A stretch of 29,023 nt of DNA from CAZADA01 sp964524065 (GTDB taxonomy: Bacteria; Pseudomonadota; Alphaproteobacteria; Caulobacterales; Maricaulaceae): contig CAZGCB010000025.1 of the NCBI GenBank assembly GCA_964524065.1, positions 1 to 29,023 of the forward strand. Reading direction: 5' to 3'. The position numbers were made by a program, and so were the translations under genes. A model generated the notes under the pieces. That model was not told where the DNA came from. It did not search any database and saw nothing but the letters and a program-made list of their open reading frames with translations. Numbering within the stretch: the first letter of the stretch is position 1; each line of letters starts with the position of its first letter. Below, one piece after another: positions 1-7,466 of the stretch.

Positions 1-50
1 TGGGAATGTCGGTACCAAAAACCGATGCCTTACCACTTGGCGACGCCCCA
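1..50 (-). tRNA. tRNA-Gln(UUG), 5' portion, cut by window edge
   Basis: On the minus strand, reading down from position 50, the sequence has the 5' half of a tRNA: acceptor strand TGGGGCG, a D arm with GCC/GGC stem around AAGTGGTAA, then a 5-bp anticodon stem TCGGT/ACCGA around the loop TTTTGGT. The loop places the anticodon TTG at plus positions 16-18, which reads the glutamine codon CAA. The layout matches tRNA-Gln of alphaproteobacteria as I remember it. The variable loop starts near position 8, and the T arm and 3' end lie outside the window, so acceptor pairing cannot be checked. It is transcribed away from the neighbouring tRNA-Pro. Confidence 0.88.
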
Positions 51-69
51 ACGCGCACCGAGCGCTGTG

Positions 70-97
70 AGTATAGGAGGCATTCGGTAAAGGCAAT
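70..97 (-). promoter_or_regulatory. possible promoter of tRNA-Gln
   Basis: On the minus strand TATACT (75-70) lies about 20 bases upstream of the tRNA-Gln 5' end and fits a -10 box. A weak -35 candidate, ATTGCC (97-92), sits 16 bases further upstream. Only the -10 is convincing. Confidence 0.3.
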
Positions 98-160
98 GCC
101 CTGAACGCCCGCGAAAGCGAGACGCAGAACCTGCAGCGTCGCGCGGCGGCGCACGCCGCA

Positions 161-189
161 TTGCATCCGCGCCAGGGCGTCGATATACA
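161..189 (+). promoter_or_regulatory. probable sigma-70-type promoter of tRNA-Pro
   Basis: TTGCAT (161-166) and TATACA (184-189) are separated by exactly 17 bases. A start site about 7 bases past the -10 would fall near 196, just before the mature tRNA-Pro 5' end at 200, as expected for a short-leader tRNA gene. Each hexamer has two or three mismatches to consensus. Confidence 0.45.
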
Positions 190-199
190 CACGCCCCAT

Positions 200-276
200 C
201 GGAGTATAGCTCAGCCTGGTAGAGCACCGTCTTCGGGAGGCGGGGGTCGTTGGTTCAAATCCAGCTACTCCGACCA
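200..276 (+). tRNA. tRNA-Pro(CGG)
   Basis: This is a complete 77-base cloverleaf with an encoded CCA. The acceptor stem CGGAGTA pairs perfectly with TACTCCG (266-272), followed by A and CCA at 274-276. The D stem is GCTC/GAGC. The anticodon stem is CCGTC/GGCGG with one T-G pair, around loop TTCGGGA, which gives anticodon CGG for the proline codon CCG. The T arm is GTTGG-TTCAAAT-CCAGC. Body and anticodon loop resemble proK-type tRNA-Pro. No integrase or partial tRNA copy is nearby, so there is no sign that it serves as an integration site here. Confidence 0.96.
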
Positions 277-318
277 ATAACGGCCGCGCGGTTTTCCCAA
301 GGCGCGCCGCAATCAAAC

Positions 319-1524
319 TCAGATAAAAACAACCCCGAAAACCATCAGCAGGGCTGTCGCGCAAGCCAACACGATCGTGTAAAGCAGATTCAAAAATATA
401 ATGCGCATGACAGCCAAAGTTGGGCTGGCGCCATACGCCTGCCTTTGCATTTTATATAAAATGACATGCCCCCAAACGAAAAATAGCGCCAGTGACCATG
501 ACCCAAGCACCAAAGACACCACGTAAGTCACCATCATCAATATAAACAGCGCCGTGTGAAAATGCAGCGAAAACACCACATGGTCATAGAACAGCAAATC
601 GCGCCGCCAAAAATACATGAGCGCTAACAGCAGGGCATAAACGGGAAACATGGCCAGCATGATCCGCGGCGCCCAACGTTTCAGCGCCGCGATGTACGCG
701 TCAGGCCGGTCCACAGCCAAGTTTAGGTTATCCGCAAGGCGCATGCGCAAGGCCAAGGGGCCGGGGGCGACAGCGCCCCCCAACTGCACGTTGACTGACC
801 GATCCTCGCGACTCTCGAGCGCCACACAATGAGGCGAGGCCTCCTGTTCGGGCACTAAAAAAGCGCGAATGGCGCACTTGAGGCCGTCGCGCTCAGCCGT
901 ATCGGCACGCCCATCGTGGTTGCCGTCTCCCAGATTGCGATAGAATTCACTGGGCGTGACAACCTCAACCTGAACGCCCGGACTATTTTCGGTCGTCGGT
1001 TCCTCCGTCCGCGGACCGCCGCTCGCCGCCGCGGCCTCCCCTCCCGCATCCGCCCCCGTGGACGGCGCGCTCACGGCGCTTGTGGCAACCAGATCACGGC
1101 CATCCCCGGTGAGAGCGCTCGCGACCAAGAAAACGGCGATCGTTGCAAACAAGAACAGCCGGAACGGTTGAACGAACGTGGCGCGCGCGCCAGAAAGATA
1201 AAGCGCGGTGATACGGCCAGGCTGAAACACCAATGGCGGCGCCGTGCGCCAAAACCGCCCATCCAACGCAAACAGCCCGCCCATGGCGTCCCAGATGAGA
1301 TTGGCTATGGGCTTATGCACTTCGCTTTGGGACTGACCGCAGTCGGGGCAATAGGCGCCGTCACCCGGTCCGCCGCAATTGGGGCAGCGTCCTTGCGCCG
1401 CCCAAACATGAGGCTGCAAGGAGCGCAAAACCCCGTGGCGTTTGCGCGCCTCGTCCGCAGCAGAAGCGACTGTGGCGCCCTCGACGACCGCGCCTAACGC
1501 GCCATCAACGTCCGGCTCGCTCAT
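319..1524 (-). CDS. DUF3667 family membrane protein with N-terminal zinc ribbon
   Basis: The 401-residue protein has an N-terminal CxxC...CxxC zinc ribbon (Cys 47, 50, 59, 62). A conserved stretch follows (about 70-120, including LFALDGRFWRT and QPFRLFLFA), which is the DUF3667 signature as I recall it. A first membrane helix lies at about 121-138. A polar Ala/Gly/Pro/Glu-rich loop of roughly 140 residues comes next, then four C-terminal membrane helices. The function of DUF3667 is not established. The gene lies 31 bases downstream of oppA on the same strand and may be read with it, although no clear SD precedes its ATG. Its last third looks noticeably poorer in GC than the rest of the window. 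The family call is fairly firm; any link to peptide import is inference from position only. Confidence 0.82.
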   Translation of the reverse strand: MSEPDVDGALGAVVEGATVASAADEARKRHGVLRSLQPHVWAAQGRCPNCGGPGDGAYCPDCGQSQSEVHKPIANLIWDAMGGLFALDGRFWRTAPPLVFQPGRITALYLSGARATFVQPFRLFLFATIAVFLVASALTGDGRDLVATSAVSAPSTGADAGGEAAAASGGPRTEEPTTENSPGVQVEVVTPSEFYRNLGDGNHDGRADTAERDGLKCAIRAFLVPEQEASPHCVALESREDRSVNVQLGGAVAPGPLALRMRLADNLNLAVDRPDAYIAALKRWAPRIMLAMFPVYALLLALMYFWRRDLLFYDHVVFSLHFHTALFILMMVTYVVSLVLGSWSLALFFVWGHVILYKMQRQAYGASPTLAVMRIIFLNLLYTIVLACATALLMVFGVVFI

Positions 1525-1555
1525 GCCACTGCCCGCATTGTAGCGCCGCGCGCGC

Positions 1556-3196
1556 CTATCCGTCAGCGTCGGCGGCGTCCGGCTCCGCCCGGCACAAATA
1601 GCGCGAGCGGTTGAGATCCACGGCGTTTTGCCGCCAGCCGGTGATGGACGGCGACACCAGGGCCTTCGTCACCCCATGCCACAGTGGAGCGAAGGGCGCC
1701 TCGCGCAGCAGAATATTCTCCGCTTCGGTCATCAGCTGGGAGCGACGCTCGGCGTCCAACTCGCGATTGGAGGCGTCCATGAGCGCGTCATATTCGGCGT
1801 TGGACCAACGCGAATAATTCATGGCGCCCGCATCGGTCTTGCCCAGATAGAGGAAATTCTGAGCGTCGTTGTAATCCGCCAGCCAGCCGGCATCGGCCAC
1901 GACGAAGTCGCCCGTCCGCATATTATCATAGTGAATCTGCGTTTCGGTGGACATCAGCTCAGCTTCCACCCAAGGGCCGATGCGCCGCCAGCTATCCTGC
2001 ATGATCGGCGCAGCGCGCGGATTATCGCCGGTATTGCGGTGCCTGTAGACAAAGCGCAGCGGGTTTTCAGGGCCAAAGCCCGCCTCGATCAGCAGCGTAC
2101 GCGCCTGCTCTAAGCGCGCCTCAAACGGCACGTCCGCCCAGGGGATCTCAGCCTCATGGCTATAATTGGCGGTGGACGGCGGCACGAAGGCGCGCGCGGG
2201 CACTTCCCCCGATTTCAGGATTTCGGTGACGATGAATTGGGCGTCCACAGCCATGGACAAGGCCTGGCGCACGCGCACATCATCGAACGGCGCTACCGTA
2301 GTGTTGAACGCCAAATATGTGGTGAGCAAGCCCGGCGCAACCTTGACATATCCTGGCATTTCCTCGCGCAGAAATTCAATTTTCTGGCCCGGGAAATCCA
2401 TATTCAGGTCGAGTTCCCCACTGCGCACCCGACGTTCCGCGGCCGAGGAATCATTGGTTGGATAAAACAACACTTCGTCAAAGCACACATTGGCGGCGTC
2501 AAAGAAAAGCGCGTTTTTCTCCACAGCGATGTAGTCGTTGCTGCGCCATTCGACCAATTTGTAGGGGCCGTTAACCTCAACGTTTTCAGGCCGGATCCAA
2601 GCATCACCGTGCTCGCGCACCACATGCGCCGGCAACGGGAAGGTGGTGTAGTGCGTCAACAGACCGGGCAGATAGGGGGCCGGGTACTCCAGTTTAATCT
2701 GCAGGGTTTTGTCGTCGAGGGCCGCCACACCAAGGGTGTCCGGCTCCGCTTGACCCTTATTGATGGCCTCGGCGCCCACAATCAAATAGAGCAGCGTGGC
2801 GTACTGCGACAGCGTCTCCGGCGTCAGGATACGTCGCATCCCGAACACAAAATCACCGGCCGTGACCGGAACACCATCCGACCACACGGCGTCGCGCAGG
2901 GTGAAGGTCCACGTCAAACCATCGTCGCTCACGGACCAACGATCCGCCATGCCGGGAATGGCCTCACCCGCCATGTCCTCGGTGAAGAGCCCGATGAACA
3001 TGTCGCCGATAACGTTGTTCTCCCAAGTGCCTTGGGCCTTGTGGGGATCCAGCGAAATAGGCTCGGCGCCATTGCCGCGATACAAGGTGGAGACCGCCGC
3101 ATCATCGCCGCCCCCGCCACAGGCCGCCACGGCGCCCAGCACCGTCGCCATCGCCGCTGCCCGCAGCCACGTCTTCAAAGGCCCCATCCTGTCCAC
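1556..3196 (-). CDS. oppA: OppA-like peptide-binding lipoprotein of an ABC importer
   Basis: This is a solute-binding protein of family 5 (SBP_bac_5), about 546 residues, the usual OppA length. It would capture oligopeptides outside the inner membrane and hand them to OppBC. The N-terminus is a lipoprotein signal: basic start, hydrophobic stretch, and lipobox VAAC with Cys26, then a Gly/Asp-rich tether. The segment SLDPHKAQGTWENN resembles the family's first conserved block, and DVRVRQALSMAVD is the second. I chose the GTG at 3196 because an AGGAG lies 8 bases upstream; GTG 3205 and ATG 3187 are in-frame alternatives with worse spacing. It is 35 bases downstream of oppC and probably in the same transcript. 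The ligand could be a dipeptide or another small molecule. Confidence 0.9.
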   Translation of the reverse strand: MDRMGPLKTWLRAAAMATVLGAVAACGGGGDDAAVSTLYRGNGAEPISLDPHKAQGTWENNVIGDMFIGLFTEDMAGEAIPGMADRWSVSDDGLTWTFTLRDAVWSDGVPVTAGDFVFGMRRILTPETLSQYATLLYLIVGAEAINKGQAEPDTLGVAALDDKTLQIKLEYPAPYLPGLLTHYTTFPLPAHVVREHGDAWIRPENVEVNGPYKLVEWRSNDYIAVEKNALFFDAANVCFDEVLFYPTNDSSAAERRVRSGELDLNMDFPGQKIEFLREEMPGYVKVAPGLLTTYLAFNTTVAPFDDVRVRQALSMAVDAQFIVTEILKSGEVPARAFVPPSTANYSHEAEIPWADVPFEARLEQARTLLIEAGFGPENPLRFVYRHRNTGDNPRAAPIMQDSWRRIGPWVEAELMSTETQIHYDNMRTGDFVVADAGWLADYNDAQNFLYLGKTDAGAMNYSRWSNAEYDALMDASNRELDAERRSQLMTEAENILLREAPFAPLWHGVTKALVSPSITGWRQNAVDLNRSRYLCRAEPDAADADG

Positions 3197-3231
3197 GGTG
3201 TACACTCCTATCTCACAAGCTGACGCAAGGC

Positions 3232-4221
3232 TTAACGGTCTTTGGGATCGATGGCGTCACGCAAGCCATCACCGATAAAGTTAAAGCACAATAACGTGAT
3301 CATCATCGTCGCGGCGGGAAACAGCAACGTCCAAGGCAGCGTCTCCAAATCCTCCGACCCCGTCTTGATCAAACTGCCGAGGGAGGTGAGCGGTTCCTGC
3401 ACCCCCAAGCCGATAAAGCTGAGAAAACTCTCCGCCAAAATCACCACAGGGATGGTCAGCGTCATGTAGACCACCACGGGCCCGAGAACATTGGGCACGA
3501 TGTGCCGGCGGATAATCTGCGCCGGCCCCGCCCCCGCCGCGCGCGCCGCCTCCACGAATTCCCGCTGGCGCAATGAAAGTGTCTGGGCGCGCACGATGCG
3601 CGACATGGTGAGCCACTCCACCCCGCCAATGGCGGCGAACATGATCAGCAGCTTCAAGAACGGCCGGCCGGTGGTGAGTTCCTGCGTCACCGCCAACAGC
3701 AAGATGACCAAAAACACGTAAGGCAGCGAATAAATCACATCGACAGTGCGCATCATGATTTGATCAACGCGCCCGCCAGCATACCCCGCCGTGGCCCCCC
3801 AGCTGACGCCGATGACGAAGCTCACCAACGTCGCCACCACGCCCACTGACAACGACACCAAAAACCCCGCCATCGTGCGCGCGAAGAGATCGCGGCCGCT
3901 GGCGTCGGTGCCGAAGATATGCATGTTCTCAAAGGTTGGCCCCAAACCGACGCGGTCTTTGTAGACGGTTTCATAATGGTGGGGCCAAGCCGGCGCCGCC
4001 TCCGCGCCGCGCAGGCTTTGCGCCAGGCTCGCCGCGCCCACCGATGTGAGGGCGAGCACCAGCAACACCGCTAAAACGATCATGCTCGCCACGGCCGCCG
4101 GATTGGCGAATAAGCGCCGGCGCGCATCCTCCCACAGCGAGCGCCCATGCCCGTTGACCTGCTCGGCGGCGGCCTCGGCCAGCGCGGCACGGTTCTGTTG
4201 GGTGAAAGGCAAATCGATCAT
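3232..4221 (-). CDS. oppC: OppC-like peptide ABC importer permease
   Basis: The 329-residue inner-membrane permease has an N-terminal OppC segment with one helix (about 45-70), then the conserved HIFGTDASGRDLFAR block and a binding-protein-dependent transport domain with about five further helices. The EAA loop that contacts the ATPase reads FVEAARAAGAGPAQIIRRHI. It pairs with OppB to form the pore. It starts 7 bases after the oppB stop, so the two are almost certainly cotranscribed. The C-terminus (GDGLRDAIDPKDR) is the normal family ending, so it is full length. No ATPase gene is adjacent. Confidence 0.92.
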   Translation of the reverse strand: MIDLPFTQQNRAALAEAAAEQVNGHGRSLWEDARRRLFANPAAVASMIVLAVLLVLALTSVGAASLAQSLRGAEAAPAWPHHYETVYKDRVGLGPTFENMHIFGTDASGRDLFARTMAGFLVSLSVGVVATLVSFVIGVSWGATAGYAGGRVDQIMMRTVDVIYSLPYVFLVILLLAVTQELTTGRPFLKLLIMFAAIGGVEWLTMSRIVRAQTLSLRQREFVEAARAAGAGPAQIIRRHIVPNVLGPVVVYMTLTIPVVILAESFLSFIGLGVQEPLTSLGSLIKTGSEDLETLPWTLLFPAATMMITLLCFNFIGDGLRDAIDPKDR

Positions 4222-4228
4222 GGGACGC

Positions 4229-5158
4229 TCAGCTCAGACGCACTTTGGGATCGAGAACGGACAACGCCACATCGGCGATGAGATTCATCACGATAATGAT
4301 GGAGGCGTAGAGGATCACCACGCCCATCACCAACGTGTAGTCCCGCTGCAGCGCGCCAATGACGAATTCGCGTCCGATACCGGGCAAGGAGAACACCTGC
4401 TCGATCACCAGCGAGCCAGTCACCAGCGCCGCTGAAGCTGGGCCGAGATAACTCACCAGCGGCCCCAAGGCGGCCCGAAGAGCGTGCACCAACAACACCC
4501 GCCGCTCCGGTAGCCCCTTAGCGCGGGCGGTGCGGATATAATTGGAGCGGATCACCTCAATCATGCTGGCGCGCATCAGCCGCGCCATGATGGCGATTTG
4601 CGGAAGCGCCAAGGTGATCACCGGCAAGATCAGGCGTTCCAGTGTGATGCGCCCACGCTCCAGCCCCCCGGTGGGCAACCACTCCAGTTGAACCCCGATC
4701 ACCAGCTGCAATAAGGGACCCACCACAAAGGGCGGCACGCTGATGCCGATCAAGGCGACGCCCATGACCGCGAAATCGCCGGCCTCATTCTGGCGCAACG
4801 CCGCCGCGATCCCCAGCGCCCCGCCGACAAACATCGCCAGTATCAATGAAGAGAGGCCCACCACGAAGCTGACCGGCGCGCCCTGGGCGATGATTTCAGC
4901 CACGGTCTTATCGCGATACTTCAGCGACGGCCCCAAATCGCCGCGCAGCAAATCGCCGATATAGCCGAAATATTGCTGGACGAGCGGCTTGTCCAAATCA
5001 TAAGCGGCCAGAACCCGCTCACGGATTTCCGGCGGCATAGGCCGCTCGGTGTCGAACGGATTGCCCGGAGCCGCGCGCATCATAAAGAACGCGATGGTCA
5101 CAATGATGAAAAGCGTGGGTATGGCGACCGCCAAACGCCGCGCAATGTAACTGATCAT
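4229..5158 (-). CDS. oppB: OppB-like peptide ABC importer permease
   Basis: The 309-residue permease has the typical OppB/DppB opening (MISYIARRLAVAIPTLF), a periplasmic segment containing LDKPLVQQY, and six predicted helices. The EAA loop is YIRTARAKGLPERRVLLVHA. It is the first gene of a minus-strand oppB-oppC-oppA-DUF3667 unit, and GGAG precedes the ATG with short spacing. The usual oppD and oppF ATPase genes are not upstream, because the next gene runs the other way. The transporter must therefore use ATPases encoded elsewhere, or lack them. Confidence 0.92.
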   Translation of the reverse strand: MISYIARRLAVAIPTLFIIVTIAFFMMRAAPGNPFDTERPMPPEIRERVLAAYDLDKPLVQQYFGYIGDLLRGDLGPSLKYRDKTVAEIIAQGAPVSFVVGLSSLILAMFVGGALGIAAALRQNEAGDFAVMGVALIGISVPPFVVGPLLQLVIGVQLEWLPTGGLERGRITLERLILPVITLALPQIAIMARLMRASMIEVIRSNYIRTARAKGLPERRVLLVHALRAALGPLVSYLGPASAALVTGSLVIEQVFSLPGIGREFVIGALQRDYTLVMGVVILYASIIIVMNLIADVALSVLDPKVRLS

Positions 5159-5420
5159 GAACTCCGCCCGCGCAAGCCCGAGGCTTTATGACGGGCAGAC
5201 GGTTTCACGGCGCTTTATGCTATGTCAATCCAGCCGCACACCCGCACGCCCATGGCGCCCGGCTACTGTCTGAAGCGTGATCACGCGTTATTTGGCTTAC
5301 GGGCGCGCTCGCTTCACGTATGCAGAGGCGGCGCATGGCGGCTGTCGACGGGGCCCCGCGGGGGGACTGTGCAACGTACGCCATGCACCAGTCAGGTTTG
5401 TGGGCGAAGGGAGCACGCAC
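5159..5420. promoter_or_regulatory. divergent intergenic region of oppB and the ATP-grasp-like gene
   Basis: These 262 bases separate two divergent genes and should hold both promoters. On the minus strand a perfect TTGACA lies at 5228-5223, but no good -10 sits 16-18 bases downstream. The octamer GCTTTATG occurs twice in direct orientation (5183-5190 and 5212-5219), 29 bases apart. The rest is open in the plus frame from 5277, but I see no SD for that start and regard it as noncoding. Confidence 0.3.
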
Positions 5421-6395
5421 GTGGCGCGCGCGTTCTGGCATACGGAATTTGAGTGGCGTCTGACCCATCTGCGCGTCCGTGACACGGGCGCCGTGGTGCC
5501 GTTCACCTGGCCCATCATCAAAGAAACGCTGGCTTGGATGCGGTTTTACGCCGCCCTCCAACCCGTGCGCGCGTGGCGCAGCACGACACAACCGCCGCTG
5601 CGGCTCAGTTTTGCGCCCTCGCCCCCTTCCGCCTGGTACTTGCTGTGGGCCGCCGCCCGCGCCGCCGGGGCGCGCTTCACGGCCCCTGAAGACGCCGACG
5701 CAGTCTTCTACTTCGAAGATCAAACCACGGGCGAAACGCCGCATGTGCCGATCCGCTCCGGCGCCACGCGGCTGAATTTTCATTGCACGGATGTCAGCAA
5801 GAGCCGCGTCGCGGCGGTGTTTGAACAGGTGTTCGGCTACCCGCTCACGGTGGACCCGCGCACCCATCAGGGCCCGGCGGTCGAAAAATCCGAAGCCAAT
5901 GGCGTGCATGACGGGCGCATCGTGCAGTGCCCCGTCGAGCCGCTGGAGGGACGCAGCTACGCACGCGTGGTGGACAATGTCGCCCCCGATGGCCTCGTGG
6001 AGGACATTCGCTGCCCGACATTGCTGGGCGACATTCCCGTCGCCTTCATCAAGCGTCGCCCGCTGGCCACCCGCTTCGCCAACGCCAATGCGCAGGTGCG
6101 GTTGATCGATCCGGCTGATGTGCTCAGCGAGGCGGAGCGCGCCAAGCTGAAAGCCTTTTGCGCCGCCATGCACCTGGATTGGGGCGGGCTCGACGTGTTG
6201 CGCGATCGTCGTGATGGGCGGCTGTACGTCGTGGATGTGAACAAGACGGATATGGGTCCGCCCACCGCATTGTCGCTCGGCGATCAGCTGCGTGCGGCTG
6301 TGCGGTTGGGCGATGCCCTGCGCCACGCGTTCACGCCGGATACGGCCTCTGAAACCCACGGCCTTGTTGGCCGCAAAACCGACGCAATCCCATGA
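5421..6395 (+). CDS. ATP-grasp-like protein of unknown substrate
   Basis: The protein has about 324 residues. The C-terminal half resembles the ATP-grasp fold: VEKSEANG (about 154-161), DNVAPDGLVEDIRCP (about 185-199), LDWGGLDVLRD (about 252-262) and VDVNKTDMGPP (about 271-281). The last has the acidic-x-N pattern that binds magnesium-ATP. The first half is less recognisable. ATP-grasp enzymes join a carboxylate to an amine or thiol, but I cannot name the substrate. I chose GTG 5421 because GGGAG lies about 7 bases upstream; an in-frame GTG at 5277 would add 48 residues without an SD and with low-complexity sequence. It precedes an MBL hydrolase gene by 72 bases on the same strand. Confidence 0.65.
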   Translation: MARAFWHTEFEWRLTHLRVRDTGAVVPFTWPIIKETLAWMRFYAALQPVRAWRSTTQPPLRLSFAPSPPSAWYLLWAAARAAGARFTAPEDADAVFYFEDQTTGETPHVPIRSGATRLNFHCTDVSKSRVAAVFEQVFGYPLTVDPRTHQGPAVEKSEANGVHDGRIVQCPVEPLEGRSYARVVDNVAPDGLVEDIRCPTLLGDIPVAFIKRRPLATRFANANAQVRLIDPADVLSEAERAKLKAFCAAMHLDWGGLDVLRDRRDGRLYVVDVNKTDMGPPTALSLGDQLRAAVRLGDALRHAFTPDTASETHGLVGRKTDAIP

Positions 6396-6467
6396 ACGTG
6401 CATGGCCTGCACAGCCAAGCCACCGATCGTTTTTGACCAGCTCCGACAGAAGACGGCGACCTTAATC

Positions 6468-7382
6468 ATGTCAGTAACCATTCCCTTCCAGCGTGACCTC
6501 ACCTTCGAATATGGAGCCGTCGACCGGCTTTCGCCCCGGATCCGCCGCGTTATCGCGGACAATCCCGGCCCGTTCACCTTCACCGGCACCGGAGTGTACA
6601 TCATCGGCTCCGGCGAGGTCGCGGTGATCGACCCAGGTCCGACCACGCCAAACCATCAGGCCGCGCTGGCGCGCGCGCTGGAGGGCGAGCGCGTCACACA
6701 CATCTTCGTCACCCATCACCATCTGGACCATTCGCCCATGGCCCGCCCGCTGGCGGAGCGGCATGGCTGTCCGGTTTATGGCTATGGCGTGCAAATGCGC
6801 GAGCCCGAAGGGGGTGAAGTGCGCATGGAAGCCGGCGATGATCTCAGCTTCAAGCCGGATGTGGAGATTCGCGACGGCGATGTGTTCTCCGGCCCGGATT
6901 GGACCGTGGAGGCCATTCACACCCCCGGCCACACCTCCAACCATATGTGTTACGCCCTGCGCGAGGAGAACACGCTGTTCTGCGGTGATCATGTGATGGC
7001 TTGGTCCACCAGCGTCATCAGCCCGCCGGACGGGGACATGCGCGACTATCTGCATTCCCTGGAGAAGGTGCGGGATCGCGATTTCACCACCCTGTGGCCC
7101 ACCCACGGCCCAGCGGTGACCGAACCGCGCGCCTTCATCGAGGCCTATATCGCCCACCGCCGCGCCCGCGAGAGCCAAATCATCGAACGTTTGCGCTCCG
7201 GCCAATCACGGATCAAAGAGATGATCCCGGTGATGTACGCCGATGTGGACAAGCGGCTTTATCCCGCTGCGGCCCATTCCGTGCTGGCGCATATGCTGCA
7301 CCTGGTGAAGGACGGCCGCGCCCAATGTGATGGCGAGCCGGGCTTGGACTCCGACTACCGCCTTAACAGCACGTTTGCGTAA
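6468..7382 (+). CDS. LACTB2-like MBL-fold hydrolase
   Basis: The 304-residue protein is a complete metallo-beta-lactamase fold. HHHLDH (83-88) supplies H83, H85, D87 and H88; TPGHTSNH and FCGDH supply the later metal ligands. The C-terminal region (IIERLRSGQSRIKEM to LVKDGRAQ) matches the winged-helix domain of the LACTB2 family. Human LACTB2 is an endoribonuclease, but the bacterial role is less clear, so RNA or a small thioester or lactone are possible substrates. I chose ATG 6468 because MSVTIPFQRDLTFEYG matches how related proteins begin; an upstream ATG at 6402 adds 22 unlikely residues. Unlike the MBL-fold protein at 22528-23577, all metal ligands are present. Confidence 0.88.
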   Translation: MSVTIPFQRDLTFEYGAVDRLSPRIRRVIADNPGPFTFTGTGVYIIGSGEVAVIDPGPTTPNHQAALARALEGERVTHIFVTHHHLDHSPMARPLAERHGCPVYGYGVQMREPEGGEVRMEAGDDLSFKPDVEIRDGDVFSGPDWTVEAIHTPGHTSNHMCYALREENTLFCGDHVMAWSTSVISPPDGDMRDYLHSLEKVRDRDFTTLWPTHGPAVTEPRAFIEAYIAHRRARESQIIERLRSGQSRIKEMIPVMYADVDKRLYPAAAHSVLAHMLHLVKDGRAQCDGEPGLDSDYRLNSTFA

Positions 7383-7432
7383 GGCATCGATCTCGCCCTA
7401 ACGTCGGCCCAGGAGATGACCGTTTCACCGGC

Positions 7433-7466
7433 CTCAGCCGCTCGGTTTCCTCAGGCGCTCGGTTTC
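7433..7466. repeat. 17-bp tandem duplication over the end of the acyl-CoA ligase-like gene
   Basis: Two adjacent 17-base units (7433-7449 and 7450-7466) read CTCAGCCGCTCGGTTTC and CTCAGGCGCTCGGTTTC and differ at one base. The stop codon of the minus-strand gene lies at 7453-7451 inside the upper unit. The duplication is out of frame, so it could have changed the C-terminus or simply copied the stop region. Confidence 0.9.

Noticed and set aside
30..227. Minus-strand open frame over the two tRNA genes
   Set aside because: It overlaps both tRNAs, has no SD and has no recognisable protein.
200..1524. Possible genomic island beginning at tRNA-Pro, prompted by lower GC in the adjacent gene
   Set aside because: No integrase, transposase or repeated tRNA fragment was seen, and the following operon is ordinary.
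5277..5420. N-terminal extension of the ATP-grasp-like gene from GTG 5277
   Set aside because: No SD and low-complexity Arg/Gly-rich translation, whereas GTG 5421 has a well-spaced GGGAG.
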